Assembly (NCBI GenBank): GCA_026874595.1
Contig: CM049319.1
Location: 54,012,917 to 54,076,916, forward strand
From: Sipunculus nudus
Lineage: Eukaryota > Annelida > Sipuncula > Golfingiida > Sipunculidae
DNA length: 64,000 bases
Direction of reading: 5' to 3'
Shown here: positions 45,441 to 57,559 of the stretch, piece by piece
Position numbering within the stretch: the first letter of the stretch is position 1
How the letters are laid out: every line of letters starts with the position of its first letter
Translations under genes and position numbers: made by a program
Notes under the pieces: model-generated
Database searches by the model: none
What the model was told of the DNA's origin: nothing
What the model saw: the letters and a program-made list of their open reading frames with translations, nothing else

Positions 45441-47504
45441 CAACTCGGTCACAGCTTTTTCACCCTCATTAATAGATAAATGGGTAAAATCTTATAATGT
45501 TCAAGAAAAACATGTGTTTTTTGTTTAAAATCTTCAATAACTGGCTTATATCGTGAATATAAAAAAATTAAGAATTAAAAATCAAGCAATTGTCAACTCC
45601 ATCACAGTCAACTCCGTCACGTGACTGAGTTGACATCTGTATTTTGAGCACTGATAACTTTACAAAGCTTTCTCCATTGTTAAATATACTAATATATTGT
45701 ATATTCCATTATATTTCAACTATATTTTATGTGTAAGCTTATTTTATATTCAATTTATTTAGTTCCAGGCAGTATTTATGATTTATGAACTGACTAACTG
45801 ATGAAATACAGTTACCCTGCAAAAAAAATCATTGCATTTTGATATTCTCACCTGATACAGCCACTGCTATTTATGAAACTGAATACTTTCATTTTTTACA
45901 GCATGGGCAATTGGCAATCTAAATTATTTAAAAATAAAATGAAGCTAGATATGGTAGAGGACATTCCCTCTTGAAGCCCGTGTTCCATATATTCAATAAA
46001 GATATTCTTTTGACTCCTGGGTAACGAGTGATTTCATTCTGCTGAAGAGTGTCAGGCCTGTACCTTGAACTGCAATATCCAAAGTAATTCAGAATACATT
46101 TGCTAGATTTTGACAGCGTTTAAAATTTCCTGTCCCTGCAGGAAAAGCTTAGCATGTTGTAGCAGACTTGGTCCATTATTGTGCTATAATATATTTATCT
46201 CCTTGGACATTAATATGATTTAATTATTCATATATCCATTGTATGACACTTGATGGTAGACATGCTGCATAAAAAAACAAATGGTGTCAACCTTTTTTCT
46301 TGCTAACATGCTGCTTCTGGTTCCAACAAAAGACTGTGGCAACATAATAACAGAATCTTTTTTGCAAATGCAGACACTGAGGAAGGTGACTGCATGACAC
46401 CTGGAATTGTTCTTCAGTTTCTGTAAAATCTGTCTCATTGTTTATTGTACCTGTTAATTTGGTTTCAGCAAAATATTTTTCCACTTTGGAACTGGTAAAT
46501 AAGTACAAACAGAAACTTTTGCACTACCTTTAACTCTGTTTTTGAAACATCCAGAGTCAATAGTGCCACATTTATTTGATATATTATCTAGTAAGGATTA
46601 TGAATAATTGCAACTTCTTGCATCACTGAATTTATTTGGCAGCTAATTGACAGTTACAGTCCTGTAAGTCAACAAAAAGAAGGCTAAACTGAAACTGCAA
46701 CCCTCCAAAGAGCAGCCCTGATCTCATCTTAAGGTTTTTTACCCTGTCTCGCCTCACAGAGATTTCAATGACCTTTTTAAATGTTTCAACACATCTAAAG
46801 ACCCCAAAACTGACAAGGAAAAGGAAATTTAAATCAACTGTAGGATGTCTAATCATTTTGAATTGCCTGTACTGTATACTTTAAATGTTTTAAACATACA
46901 ATCAAGTTGTTTTCACAAGTTTGCAGAGAAATATTTACTTTTGTGACAACAGATTTTCTTCTGTCAACCAGAACTTAAATATGAGCCAATTTATGTGACA
47001 CAATCAAGTGCTGGTCAACAAATAAATTAAATACCTTATAAGGCAATATTTGATTAAGGAAGACTTGTACATGAAAAAAATTAAGAGATTTATAAAGTCG
47101 TATGTTTGAGTATACTGGTCAAAAGCCTGTTATGCCAACTCCGTCACAAATACTCATGGTCTTTGCCAGCTAAATAATATCAAGAGAATCATTTATCTGC
47201 AAGGATTTTTCTGTTATGAATGTAAATAAAGGAAATCTTGAGTTATCTAATGATGATTTAATCTGTTTTATTAGAATAATTGTCTTTACCTGAGAAATAG
47301 AATTAAAGAAAAAATAGTTTTTGATAAAGTTTGCAATTTTCTTATTCTTTTTTGTAAATACATTGGTTTAATTTATAAGGCAAAGTTATATTTAATTTTC
47401 TGAGAGAGGAATGATATTTTGCCATTGTCTTGTATAATTTAACTGGTGTCATCACCTTACTTTTTGTATTTCAGATCAATTAACATATGACTGTGACGGA
47501 GTTA
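45441..47504. mobile_element. Candidate DNA element bounded by motif CAACTCCGTCAC
   Basis: Left CAACTCGGTCACAG and right CTGTGACGGAGTT are inverse with one change. Further copies are CAACTCCATCAC (45594), CAACTCCGTCAC (45609), its inverse GTGACTGAGTTG (45621) and CAACTCCGTCAC (47136). Several short minus-strand open stretches between 46220 and 46860, split by stops and frame changes, look like worn coding sequence but match no family I recognise. There is no assigned target duplication. Confidence 0.5.
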
Positions 47505-48890
47505 AAAAAGTGTTTTACTGAGCTTTGGATTATTGGTATTTTCAAAAAAGACTTTGCTATTTAAGCTTGGCTTTTATGTGTTAGTGAAATTAGACATCTC
47601 TGCCTACATGTGCTACAAATTTAAGCCAGATATGACAAATTTTTGACGAAGCAGTATCACCAATTTGCCCAATTTACTGTGGAATGACCCATAAATAAAT
47701 AAATAAATAAATATATATATATATATGGGACATTAGCTCGGCATATTTATATTAGGCTATATATAGGTCTAGGCCTATTCAGAGTTTGGATGTAGACATT
47801 TTTTGAAAATTTAGGTTTTAGCTAGGCCTAATCGGTCAATCTGGGCTAGCTTAAATGCATTATAAAGCAAGATATACATAATGTATATACATATATACTG
47901 ACAGTGTATTTTGACATTTTTTCGAGATTATTTTTGGTTAGGTCGAAAAAAAGATGGGGGGGGGGGGGGGCGGTGGGAGGAGGGCATCCCCTGTGCCCCC
48001 GTAATCCGCCCCTGCCTTACTAGTTATAGTAATAATAATAATACTAATGGGTTTTACATAAAGTTAAACCCCTTTTTAATATTCATCGAACGAGCCCTCA
48101 TGTTTTTTTTTTTTTTTTTTTTTTGTTTATTCAATTTTCACGCGGGAAACTGGGATCCAATTGGTAGCGAGCGACACCTGTTGAGGGTCTGTGAAACGAT
48201 ATATTGATTGATCCGCTACGTTTTCAAAATGTGCTGTTTCATCCTACGAATTCTTGCAAACTCTCCCATAAGATTGATTCTTCCTGATTTAATATCTCAG
48301 GACAATGCATTTAATACTGTTACCCTTACATATTTGTACATCATATCATTTTCTGACTTGACTTTTAGGAACGTGGTACTATCAAAAGGAATATTAGGGC
48401 AATTTTTCTCTCTTCAGTCTTAGAAGTGACGCACACACAACCGAACAATTGTATATGCTTGAAAAGTGAGTCATGTCAGGATAGCAGAGACTATTAAATA
48501 CCCCGAGACCACAGAATATCGTGACGTATTACACATACACCCAATCTGTGTCAAAACAAGGGCCTTGACAGAAAGAAAATTTCGCAAGGAGTCCCATTTT
48601 TATGTTCCTGTCGAACGGTAAGCAAGATTTCAGATCATTTTTGTCTACCTCTTGATCTGATATAGTTTTGCCGTTCTTTGTTAGATATTTGACCTACATC
48701 AAAGAGGTCAGCGCCAGGAAATACTTGACATCACGTTGACAGTGACTGATGAAAACCAGCTCGACCAGGTGGGATGTCACACAAAAATAGGTCCTGTTTC
48801 TGTAACGAAACAGGAATATGTCAGAAAGCAGAAATATGCGCAAAATATTCGTTTAAGCTGTGAATATGTGACTACTAGTAGGAAATAGCA
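47505..48890. other. Intergenic DNA with repeat fragments
   Basis: Holds an (AAAT)n-(TA)n tract (47693-47726), two TAGGCCTA palindromes, a GGGGCGG-family fragment with a G-run (47965-48016) and a T-run (48104-48124). No gene was recognised. Confidence 0.45.
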
Positions 48891-48896
48891 GGATTT

Positions 48897-49497
48897 ACAG
48901 GCAGATAGATATGTACACATTAACTTGAAAATAATTTCTTAGGTGTGTTACCACCGACTGTTGATACCATTGTCAGTGGTGTTGACACCTCTGACCATGA
49001 ATCATGGTTTGTGGTTTCACAGCCTTCATGCTTTGCTGTTAAGTCTCTGTTTAGTGTCAGAGCCACTGAAATCTGATAAATGAGGCTGTGATATACAAGG
49101 TAACAGAAAACATGACCTCAGGACTCAGAATTTCAGTGGTGTTGTATCACTATTAAAACAACAACAATTTGAGCAATTTTACATTAAGTATCCTTACACT
49201 GATTTTTTGCCTGATTTTTTTGGTGTAAAATTCATAAAGGTTTGTATTTCTGTTAATCTGTTGTGAAACAGAAATGTGTTACACTTATCTAATCGGAAAA
49301 TTGTACTTTCCGATTTACAAGTTTCATACATTATTAGCTGCCTGCACTGCAGCGACAAAACATCTTAAATCCCTTGAACCAGATACTGTTTCATTGCCTC
49401 CCCATATAAGTGGTGTTTGAGCAGGATATGATCTTATTTTCTGGAAAAGGCAGCTTTTATTATCAGTTGCATGGACAGTGTGACATTGAACTTTTAT
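48897..49497 (+). repeat. Repeat R2, copy 2
   Basis: Matches 44113-44670 end to end, with a small extra segment near 48972-48990 (a duplicated GTGTTGACACC-like piece). It is not flanked by R1. Confidence 0.85.
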
Positions 49498-49931
49498 CAT
49501 GATGGCAAAAGTATCTCATTTTTAATACAGCTGCAACTTATTGCAACTGCCAGTGCAGTTCACTTCAGTTGTTGAGTGTTTTGGTCTGAGAAGAAATGAT
49601 CCATACTGCTTATAATTTAGAATGTAAGAATGTATTTGTAGTGGCCACACTGCTTTGTGTACTATTTCTGTTTTAAAGATAGAACATGTTTAAACTGGGA
49701 ATACATACAATCAGCTTACCATAACAGAACTCTGTCGTAATGAAATGAGATACCTGAGAGGATGATTGGTTTGTTTCCCTTTTAAAGACACAGGTTGTAC
49801 TTTGCTTACAATCCGAGTCCCTCCCCTTGGCACGTTGGGTGGTGACTAAAATATACACTTGAATATACTTTACATTTTATTCACCCTGTGGCTAATAATT
49901 TAAAGTGAATTTAAAATGCTATGAGATTAAA

Positions 49932-50140
49932 CATATTTATCCGTTGTTTCACAACATATTATTGATGGCCTTACTTTAAGATACATGAAGATCCTAAACT
50001 AAATCTGTTGATGCAGTGTTGTAGACCATTTAGAATGATATGTGACAAAACATATTTATCCAATGTATCACAACATATTATTGATGGCCTTACTTTAAGA
50101 TACTTGAAGATCTTAAACTAGATCTATTGATGCATTGTTG
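49932..50140 (+). repeat. Two-unit tandem duplication, ~118 bp period
   Basis: CATATTTATCC.TTGTTTCACA, CATATTATTGATGGCCTTAC and GATGCA.TGTTGTG occur in the same order starting near 49932 and near 50050. Confidence 0.85.
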
Positions 50141-50608
50141 TGCACCAGTCCAAGTCCGAGTCCCACCCACTTGAGTGTAATCCCCTTAGTTTCAAATAGT
50201 GCAATCTTCTTTTTAGTCTTTTATTGGATTCGAGTCCCAAGTCTGAGTAAAAAACATCGTAATTTTTATAGCACCTCAATCTTCAAACTTGAGATCATCA
50301 AATGTGTATTTTTAAGTAAGTTTTCAGTACTCTACCCAGGTTTTTCACAGTAACATTGAAATTACATTTAAACTCATTAAAGTGGAGAGATTGAATTTGT
50401 AAGTTTGAACAGTTGTAAGTCTTCATGGTAGGTTTTCTAATCTAAATGACAGGCCTTACGTAACAGGCCTTTCTTCTGCTGGAATTAACTTGGACTTGGC
50501 CTGAATTTGCCGGTCCTTGCATTTGAGTTCAAGTCCAAATGTAAGATCTGTGAGTCCTAGTCTGAGTCCCTAAATAATAAGACTTGTGTCTGGAGTCTGA
50601 CATCACTG
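50133..50608. mobile_element. hAT-like MITE rich in GAGTCC/AAGTCC
   Basis: Flanks TATTGATG (50125-50132) and CATTGATG (50609-50616) form an 8 bp target duplication with one change. Ends CATTGTTGT and the inverse of ACATCACTG agree at 7 of 9 bases. The body repeats AAGTCCGAGTCC-like words in both orientations, a style I have seen in other hAT MITEs. It inserted into the second unit of the tandem duplication. Non-coding. Confidence 0.6.
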
Positions 50609-50616
50609 CATTGATG

Positions 50617-51585
50617 ATACACAACACATTACGGCTGATGATAAAAACAATGATCACTCACTCTAATGTTCACACAAGTGCTGCTCTCTGGAGTGGATTG
50701 GCAGGTGTTGCTTGGATCAGTGTCAGTTTGTACCCTGCCTTCTGGCTTTTGGGGTGTTGGTGCTGTAGCTTTCTATCGTCAGCAGTATGGATAAATGGTG
50801 GTTGCCTCTCACTGTTTCCTGCTTGGCTTGTGTGGCATCACGTCTATTGGCTCTATCAAAATTAGCTTAAGGAAGGCGCAGGGCTGAAGTCCCAGACTAC
50901 AGCAACCTGCTTGATAAAGCAAAAACATCTTCAGGCAGACACAACACAACACTACTGACAGTATTTGCTCATGTCTTGTTCAAGTGATCTGTGACTCTTG
51001 TTTTACATCATGCATCCATCCCAACCTTAGGGATAAACACAACTAATGTTTCCATTATTTTTAGTTTGCTCTTCAAAGACAACACTGTAGCAAAGCAGAT
51101 ATACTTTTATTGATTCAAAATCATCAATGATACTTTTTGAAAATTATCATAAACTGTTTAACAACTACCTGTGGTGATAGTTTAATTTATTTTTAATTTA
51201 ATTATTGTCACTCTCCAAATAAACGTGAAAGAAATATTGTAAGATAATCAGTTGAACAAGGATGTGGAATAGGGATTATGAACATGTATACACTGATTCT
51301 AAAAGTGACCATTGGTCATTACTAACATGTCAGTATGATGATCATGTATTTCTAAGACTTTAGTACTTCAGGTGTGAGAAATATGTAAGACTGATGGGGG
51401 CTGCTACCCATCTGTCAGATGAAGACAAATCTTTGCGGACAATGATCATTATTTTCATTATTTTTAAAGTCATATTTTAATAAATCAGAAGTTTAAAGAG
51501 CAAGCCTGGAATCAAATGATTTCTATAGAAATTCTATAAAAATTCTTTAGGCATATAGCTGGCCTTTAGTTAGAATGATATCTTT
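50617..51585. other. Unassigned intergenic DNA
   Basis: A 93-codon frame at 50584-50865 has no splice support and no motif that I recognise. Nothing else was seen. Confidence 0.4.
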
Positions 51586-51589
51586 ATTG

Positions 51590-52711
51590 TATCGCCAGAC
51601 ATAGTCTGGAGATACTATGGTTTAGGCACGGTTGCGCGGCCGCCGCCGCCGCCGAGATTTCTTTTGGACACAATAACTCAAAAAATATTTCAAGGATCTT
51701 TTTCAAACTTGACACATTTATAGATATAGGTGAGAGGAGGTAGCCTATTTAAAATGGGGTCATGACCTCAACTAGGAGAGTGACCTTGACCTTGAATAGA
51801 TCCATTTTTGGGGAAAATCACACAAATTCTTAAATATCTCAAGAAATCTTTCATTGATTTATCCAAAAATCAAGTTGGACGAAGATCTTGGATAGTGATG
51901 TCATGTACCGGAAACTGGTGGTGCCACCTAGTATCCTTTTTTTTGTGCCGTTTAATACCCCCATCATTGCCACTTGACAGTACTTTTAGCATCACAAGTC
52001 AAAAACTGATTGACAGATTTCTTTAATATTATGCATGTACATAGGTATGGGTTATGGGATGATGTATATTAAAATTGGGGTCATGACCTTTCCTTTGAGA
52101 GTGGCTTTGACCTTGAATATAACCATATATGGTGAAAATCACATAAAATCATGAATATCTTAAAAAGGGATGCATGGATTGGTCCAAAAATCAAGTTGAC
52201 GGAGGATCTTGGATAGTTTTGTCTTTTGCAGAAGATAGGTGGCGCCACCTGTTGTCCTTTTCTTGTTTTTTGAGCCTTTGAATACCCCATCATTGCCACT
52301 TGACAGTATATACTGTGAGCATTATAAGTCTAACAGTAATGGACCGATTTCTTTCATGTTATGCATGTATATAGATATGGTTTATGGAATGAGGTATATT
52401 TAATTTTAAATTTAATTTTAAAATTTAATTTAATTTAATTTTTTAAAATTTTTTTATGTTGGATATTTTGGAATGCAGTTTATTTCTCAAACAAGTTACT
52501 CCAAACATACATATACAACTCAATACATCTTTAAATATATACTTCTATTTATACATAACCTTTTACATAACAATTGCCTTCACTTTAAATATTCCTATAT
52601 TTTGTACAAATGTTTCTCACATTCATTGCTAAAATACAAATACATCACATTATATCAACAAAATACCACAAAACCTCATTAGTCTGGCGATACTATGGCA
52701 CCAGCGGTGCC
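51590..52711 (+). mobile_element. Non-autonomous Helentron-like element 2, with a two-unit core
   Basis: Left TATCGCCAGAC (51590-51600) is the exact inverse of right GTCTGGCGATA (52682-52692). A perfect hairpin, CCAGAC-ATA-GTCTGG (51595-51609), lies at the left end, and another, GGCACC-AGC-GGTGCC (52697-52711), at the right end. The core has two units offset by about 340 bases, each with GGGGTCATGACCT, TTGACCTTGAATA and CCAAAAATCAAGTTG followed by GATCTTGGATAG. The layout matches the element at 4389-6998 although the sequence does not. Confidence 0.7.
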
Positions 52712-52714
52712 AAG

Positions 52715-53338
52715 AAATGTCTAGTTCAATTTTGCTTTAAAAAGTGTATCAGTTTATCCGTGTGTGCAGGCAGTCCAGTAAATACAGTATACACTATACA
52801 GTGCTTATGATTGTGACATGCAATGCTCACAGGTCATGGACATAATTTGATAGACAAATATTCGATCATTTATGTGCTTGTGTTCATTAAGAATGTACAT
52901 GTGTACATAAAAAAACATACATGTATATGCTAAATATACATGCCTCACACAGCGGGTATACACTGGGGTTGCCCAAGTTGTCCTTTGTTTTAACTGCTGC
53001 TTTGTATAACAAGATTCTCCGGGTCTCAACACCAGGGGTTTCACAGGGCAAGTAATTGCAATCAGACCAATGAAACCATGTTACTGCATTGTGCCTCTAT
53101 GACACCCTGGCAGGGTTAGGTTTTATGCGGATAAAACTTGTTTAATCCAAGACAATGGATAAAACTGTTGTTTTATCTGGATTATACAGGATTAAACTGG
53201 ATCAAACTAAGAATCTCCTTGTAAAATTTAATTAAATTAACATAACTGCTTATCTGGATAAATAAGTTCAGAAGGTTTATTGATATATTAAAAATGTTGA
53301 AGTTTCACATCCAATTGGCAAATGCATAAGGAGTGTTA
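52715..53338. other. Unassigned intergenic DNA
   Basis: No gene, RNA or paired repeat was recognised. Confidence 0.4.
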
Positions 53339-53342
53339 TATA

Positions 53343-54321
53343 CTGTGGTTGCCTACTTATTTGCGGTGGCTTCAAATTTGCGTTATTCGCGGATGCCCTG
53401 TGACTGCGAAATTGAAACCATGCAGTTATGAAAGCATACCAGGCCATGAGCATAAACTTTTAGAAACTGGGAGAATAACGGGGGCCATTTATAATAGTAT
53501 CGTTTTGTTTTGATGCGAAAACCGTGAATTTTTGCATAAATATTTTTCCTGCTGCCCAGCACGACTGGGAAGTGTTAATGCATGCCCAGCAGTAATATTT
53601 AAAGATAAATATTTAAGAAGTGAAAAAAATACACGCGTGCACGTTTTTCTTGCGGTGTTTCACCTATATTTCAACTAGTGACTCCTATCGGATTCATTTG
53701 AAGTGTATGTGTGCCAAGTATATGACATCCAGTGGCGCTTAAAATAAATATTTAATAGTAGGTACTCTTTCACATTGTGCCTTATTCAGTTATTATTAAT
53801 GAATACAATTTGCTACATAAAGTAGTGAACGTAGCTGCTATAGGGTAGCGCCACCTTGTGTCTGTTTAAAGGACTAATGCTGATGTCACAACTGAAATCC
53901 AATGACGCGCCAAACTATGTTTGATAACCTTAATACTGGCCTTATCAAGACAGTTTCCCTAAAGTTATTACATGGTTGTGTAGTCACAGGTTGGTTTCTC
54001 ACACCTTTACTGACATGCGAGTTGTTTTGATTGAGACTTGGCCCTAAACTAATCACAGCCAGCATGGTCAATGCTTCCTGCACGCGTCTGCTCAGCCGTC
54101 CGTGGCTGTTCAAACATGCGATATCCGGAAAGAGAAATAGTGGGCATATAATAGATAAAAGTTAAATCATCGATTTATGAAATAATTTGGTCACTAGATT
54201 TTAAAGTTTTATATTTGATAAGTAAAATATACGACTACACTAATAACCGCGCGAAAAAGTGAAAGTTTAAAAAATAAAAAAACGCGAAAATTCAGCCCCA
54301 ACAATATAAAGGCAACCACAG
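53343..54321. mobile_element. 979 bp TIR element with TA target duplication (Tc1/mariner-like)
   Basis: CTGTGGTTGCCT at the left (53343-53354) is the exact inverse of AGGCAACCACAG at the right (54310-54321). TA flanks both ends (53341-53342 and 54322-54323). Subterminal sequence on both sides is rich in TTTGCG/CGCGAAA words. No open frame above 75 codons, so it is non-autonomous. Confidence 0.75.
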
Positions 54322-54974
54322 TATGCATACTGTTCTGAATAACTGGAAAACAGATGGCTAGTTGTCATTTACATGTCTTTAATTATTCTGCCTGTTAATG
54401 GACTGAAACAAATAAGTGAAATATTAGATCTGTGATGGTGCTTTATTTTAATAATAAAAACTGTCCTGTAAAGTTTTTTTTTTTAGCTTTGTAAAGCTTT
54501 GTAAAACAGAGGATGACAGTCATAAATAGTGCCTATATTTACCAAGATATTGGAAATAGACCTTTCTAACATTTAGTCTGACAGTTTCTCCAGGCACATG
54601 GGTCCCAGGCTCGCATCCAGGGGCTAACCTGGGTCAATTATGTATTGATCTGTCCTTATGCTACAAAAAATCCAGGAAAAACAACCAGGTTCTGAAATGA
54701 TGTGAAACCATTTTTGCCTGAAAGTCTCAAAATGAAGTGAGAACAAGCTATTTTTTTGGCTGTAGGTTTTAAAAGAAACTTCAGGTTCTTGCTGTACAAT
54801 ATCCTATTGTGGGTTAAAAACTGAGACTTGGGGGCTGTCTTTTGATGTTGAGGTTAAGGTCACATGACCAAGCTGAGCTATCCAAACTGTTTGCTGCAGG
54901 GGATATATTCAAAGCGTATTACCTCTTTGAGTACTAATAGGACCATCTAACCTAAAGAGATACTGTCTGACAAA

Positions 54975-55200
54975 GTGGCCTCTGTGGTCTAGAGATAGAG
55001 GACTGGAAGTCCGGAAATTATGAGTTTGAATCTCAGCCATGTATCTGTTGCCAGCAAAATAGATGCCAGCCCAGCGAGCAGTTTCCAGAGCCAATGTTGT
55101 AACATTTCATTTTGAGTGTCAGCTCACTGGCCACAGGCTCAGAAAGACAAGCCCTGTGCACGTGGGTTGTCGGGCATGTGAGCTCTTTCATACTTGAATT
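54975..55200 (+). mobile_element. tRNA-derived SINE-like repeat, copy 3
   Basis: TGTGGTCTAGAGATAGAGG (A-box-like, about 54983) and GAGTTTGAATCTC (B-box-like, 55022) are at tRNA spacing. The tail beyond 55085 (GAGCCAATGT then TTTTGAGTGTCAGCT and GGCCACAGGCTCAGA) matches the interior of the 702 bp element at 36255-36335. Confidence 0.5.
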
Positions 55201-55564
55201 GAGATGGACTGCATCATTGTCTTAAGCCAATCAAACAGATCGCAATTTACTTTTATTTAACTGGACACATCTGTGGTTATTAGATAAATTTCTTTAATGT
55301 TCTGCCCATTTCATGGTCAATTTTATATACTTGTTATTTCTGCCACCCAAATACAATACAGATAATGAATGTGGCTTTACATGAAACTGAAACTTAACTG
55401 TCAATTGCGTTATTGATTTTGAGCCCAGTTACATCTCCTTATAATATAATATATCCTTTTGCTGACATTAGTCCAGCACCATGCACAAATTATGTACCTT
55501 GTTCAAATTATGTTAGGATCTCACCTAAGCAACTCCAAGGTGACCTGCAGACAAAAGCTTACAC

Positions 55565-56563
55565 CAAGGAGTTTACAGGGATGGAGTAACAACTGTCAGA
55601 AGCCCTGCCAGGTCACGAGTGTCAGTCGTGCGCTAATTGCAATTAAGACATGATAAGCGCATTAACTCTATTGTGCGCCTATTGTGCTGCGGTGTCAGGC
55701 GCAGCGGCGGCACCGCCTTTGATAAAGCGAGCCTGCTAGATGTTACTTCTGTGGTCCGCTGTAGCTCGCTGAAGCGGAGAGCGATATATCCAGTAACTGA
55801 GCAGTAAATCACTGGAATAACATTGACCGGAATTATGAATGCGCAGATGGTTTGTTTTGTCAAGAATTATGCGCAACATATATATCTAGAAAGGTCTCGT
55901 GTTGAGGAATCACTTGATCAATTTAAGGATAGATGCGGTCACTCTACATCAACTTCTGCCGTGATTCATGACGGACGACTGGTCAGTGTAAACCTTACTT
56001 TCCCTGAATAACTTCGGAATTATAAAAAATTCCATCAGTTCCCATACTTCTGACTTATATTAATAATTAGCCATGTATTATAGTATTCCGTCGATAAAAA
56101 AAAATTTTTAGCTTATGCTCGGATGACTTTCATTTTGATGGATAACAGTGATCCATCGCCCCCTCTGTCACTGACGGCGTTGTTCTCTTATTATCGCCCA
56201 TATTTACCGCAGCCAAGCTATAGCTTAGGCGTCATTAGCAACAATAGCTTCACACAAGATTCCCACAAATATGAAAATATGTTGTTCAAACTTATAATTG
56301 TTTAAAATTTTATACTAAATACTACTAGAGATAAAATTTGGGAGAAACTTACTCATCCTTGTCACAATATTTATAAAAAATACCGGTACTATAACGTGCT
56401 GTTCCAAGGCCCCCCGAAGGGGGTCTCTCGCGCTGTATCAATTAGCACCGGGCTTATCAGCGGCATCTCTTTGTGCCTTAGAGCAGCGAGTTTTATGACC
56501 CCCGTCAGCAACATCCGACACGGCCAGACTCTCACTTGATACTCCATCCCTGTAAACTCCTTG
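55565..56563. mobile_element. 999 bp element with perfect 24 bp TIRs and 7 bp target duplication
   Basis: Positions 55565-55588 (starting CAAGGAGTTTACAGGGATGG) are the exact inverse of 56540-56563. CTTACAC flanks both ends (55558-55564 and 56564-56570). The interior includes a GC-rich left part (55670-55770) and a small hairpin, CCCCCCGAAGGGGG (56410-56423). No transposase was recognised. A 7 bp duplication is uncommon; among known superfamilies, Dada makes 6-7 bp duplications, but nothing else here points to it. Confidence 0.75.
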
Positions 56564-56570
56564 CTTACAC

Positions 56571-57559
56571 ATAATCAAACCCAATTAATTAGCTCATTAA
56601 CAATAACTTCCCAGGTTTACTGATTAATCAAGTTGCAAGTTGCTTGCCAACATGACTGAGCAGGTTAGTCCTAATTAATTACCAATAAAACTTAATTGAT
56701 TGTGATACACCACCTATAAATATGTTACTGCTGACTTCTCCCACACTTGGGGCACCCATTGCAGAGGGCACCCATTTGGTTTATTAAGAAATTTACTTTT
56801 CACTAACACTTTTGACCTGACCTTTGAGGACAATCAGTGTTTTTGATCTTCCAGCTCTAAATTTGTTTTCTGCAGTATACTTGTTCAGTTCATCCGGTTA
56901 CTTTCAAACCAAAGACTATACCCGTTCTTTTAAATTCATAATTAGAAGGTCGAGAATCAACATGCCACAGATGACCATTCAAGCCTGTGATAGTTTGTGG
57001 GAAGAATTTCTTTCTGTAAGCATCAGTTTGTACACATATATTGTATAAACACATGAGGTGAAGTTTTTGCACAACTTCGATAATATGTGAGGTATTCTTT
57101 TGTTGTGAACTGTAAATTTGTAGCTTGCTATTTCTAACTGATAGTTTCTATGTAAAATGATAGGGCTTTCAGTGGCCAACTCTTACTTTAAAGGTTATAG
57201 TTTGTTTTGAGGAATGTTTATGGGGCTTGCCTTCACAGTTCACACATCTATATTACCTACTCATCTGTCATATTTAAAGATGTAACAATTGTGTGACCAT
57301 GGTAACTTGATACCATCATCAGTGTATGGTGAACCTTTATTGGATCTGAACATCTATTTTATAACAATATGATGCTGTTACCATACCGTCTATATAACCT
57401 TTATCACAGGGATGAGTGATTTCATGCTGATTCAGTATATTCTGTCTGGGTATTATTTACAGAGAACGTTCACTTCCTGAATGTCAGAATCGGAGAAAAC
57501 TTAACAAGTTAACCAATTGACAATTGTTTATATTCTAAAAATTTGTTTCTTTTTTTCAG
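56571..57559. other. Unassigned DNA upstream of the plus-strand exon
   Basis: Contains no recognised exon, promoter or repeat, though it should be an intron or 5' flank of the exon at 57560. The last 20 bases are a pyrimidine-rich acceptor tract. Confidence 0.4.

Noticed and set aside
50584-50865. A 93-codon frame that looks like hydrophobic membrane protein
   Set aside because: It starts inside the hAT-like MITE and lacks splice or start support; the Trp/Leu/Ser richness follows from TGG/CTG-rich DNA.
51636-51655. GCGGCCGCCGCCGCC as a CpG-island promoter
   Set aside because: It is a short GCC run inside the left part of a Helentron-like repeat, with no nearby exon.
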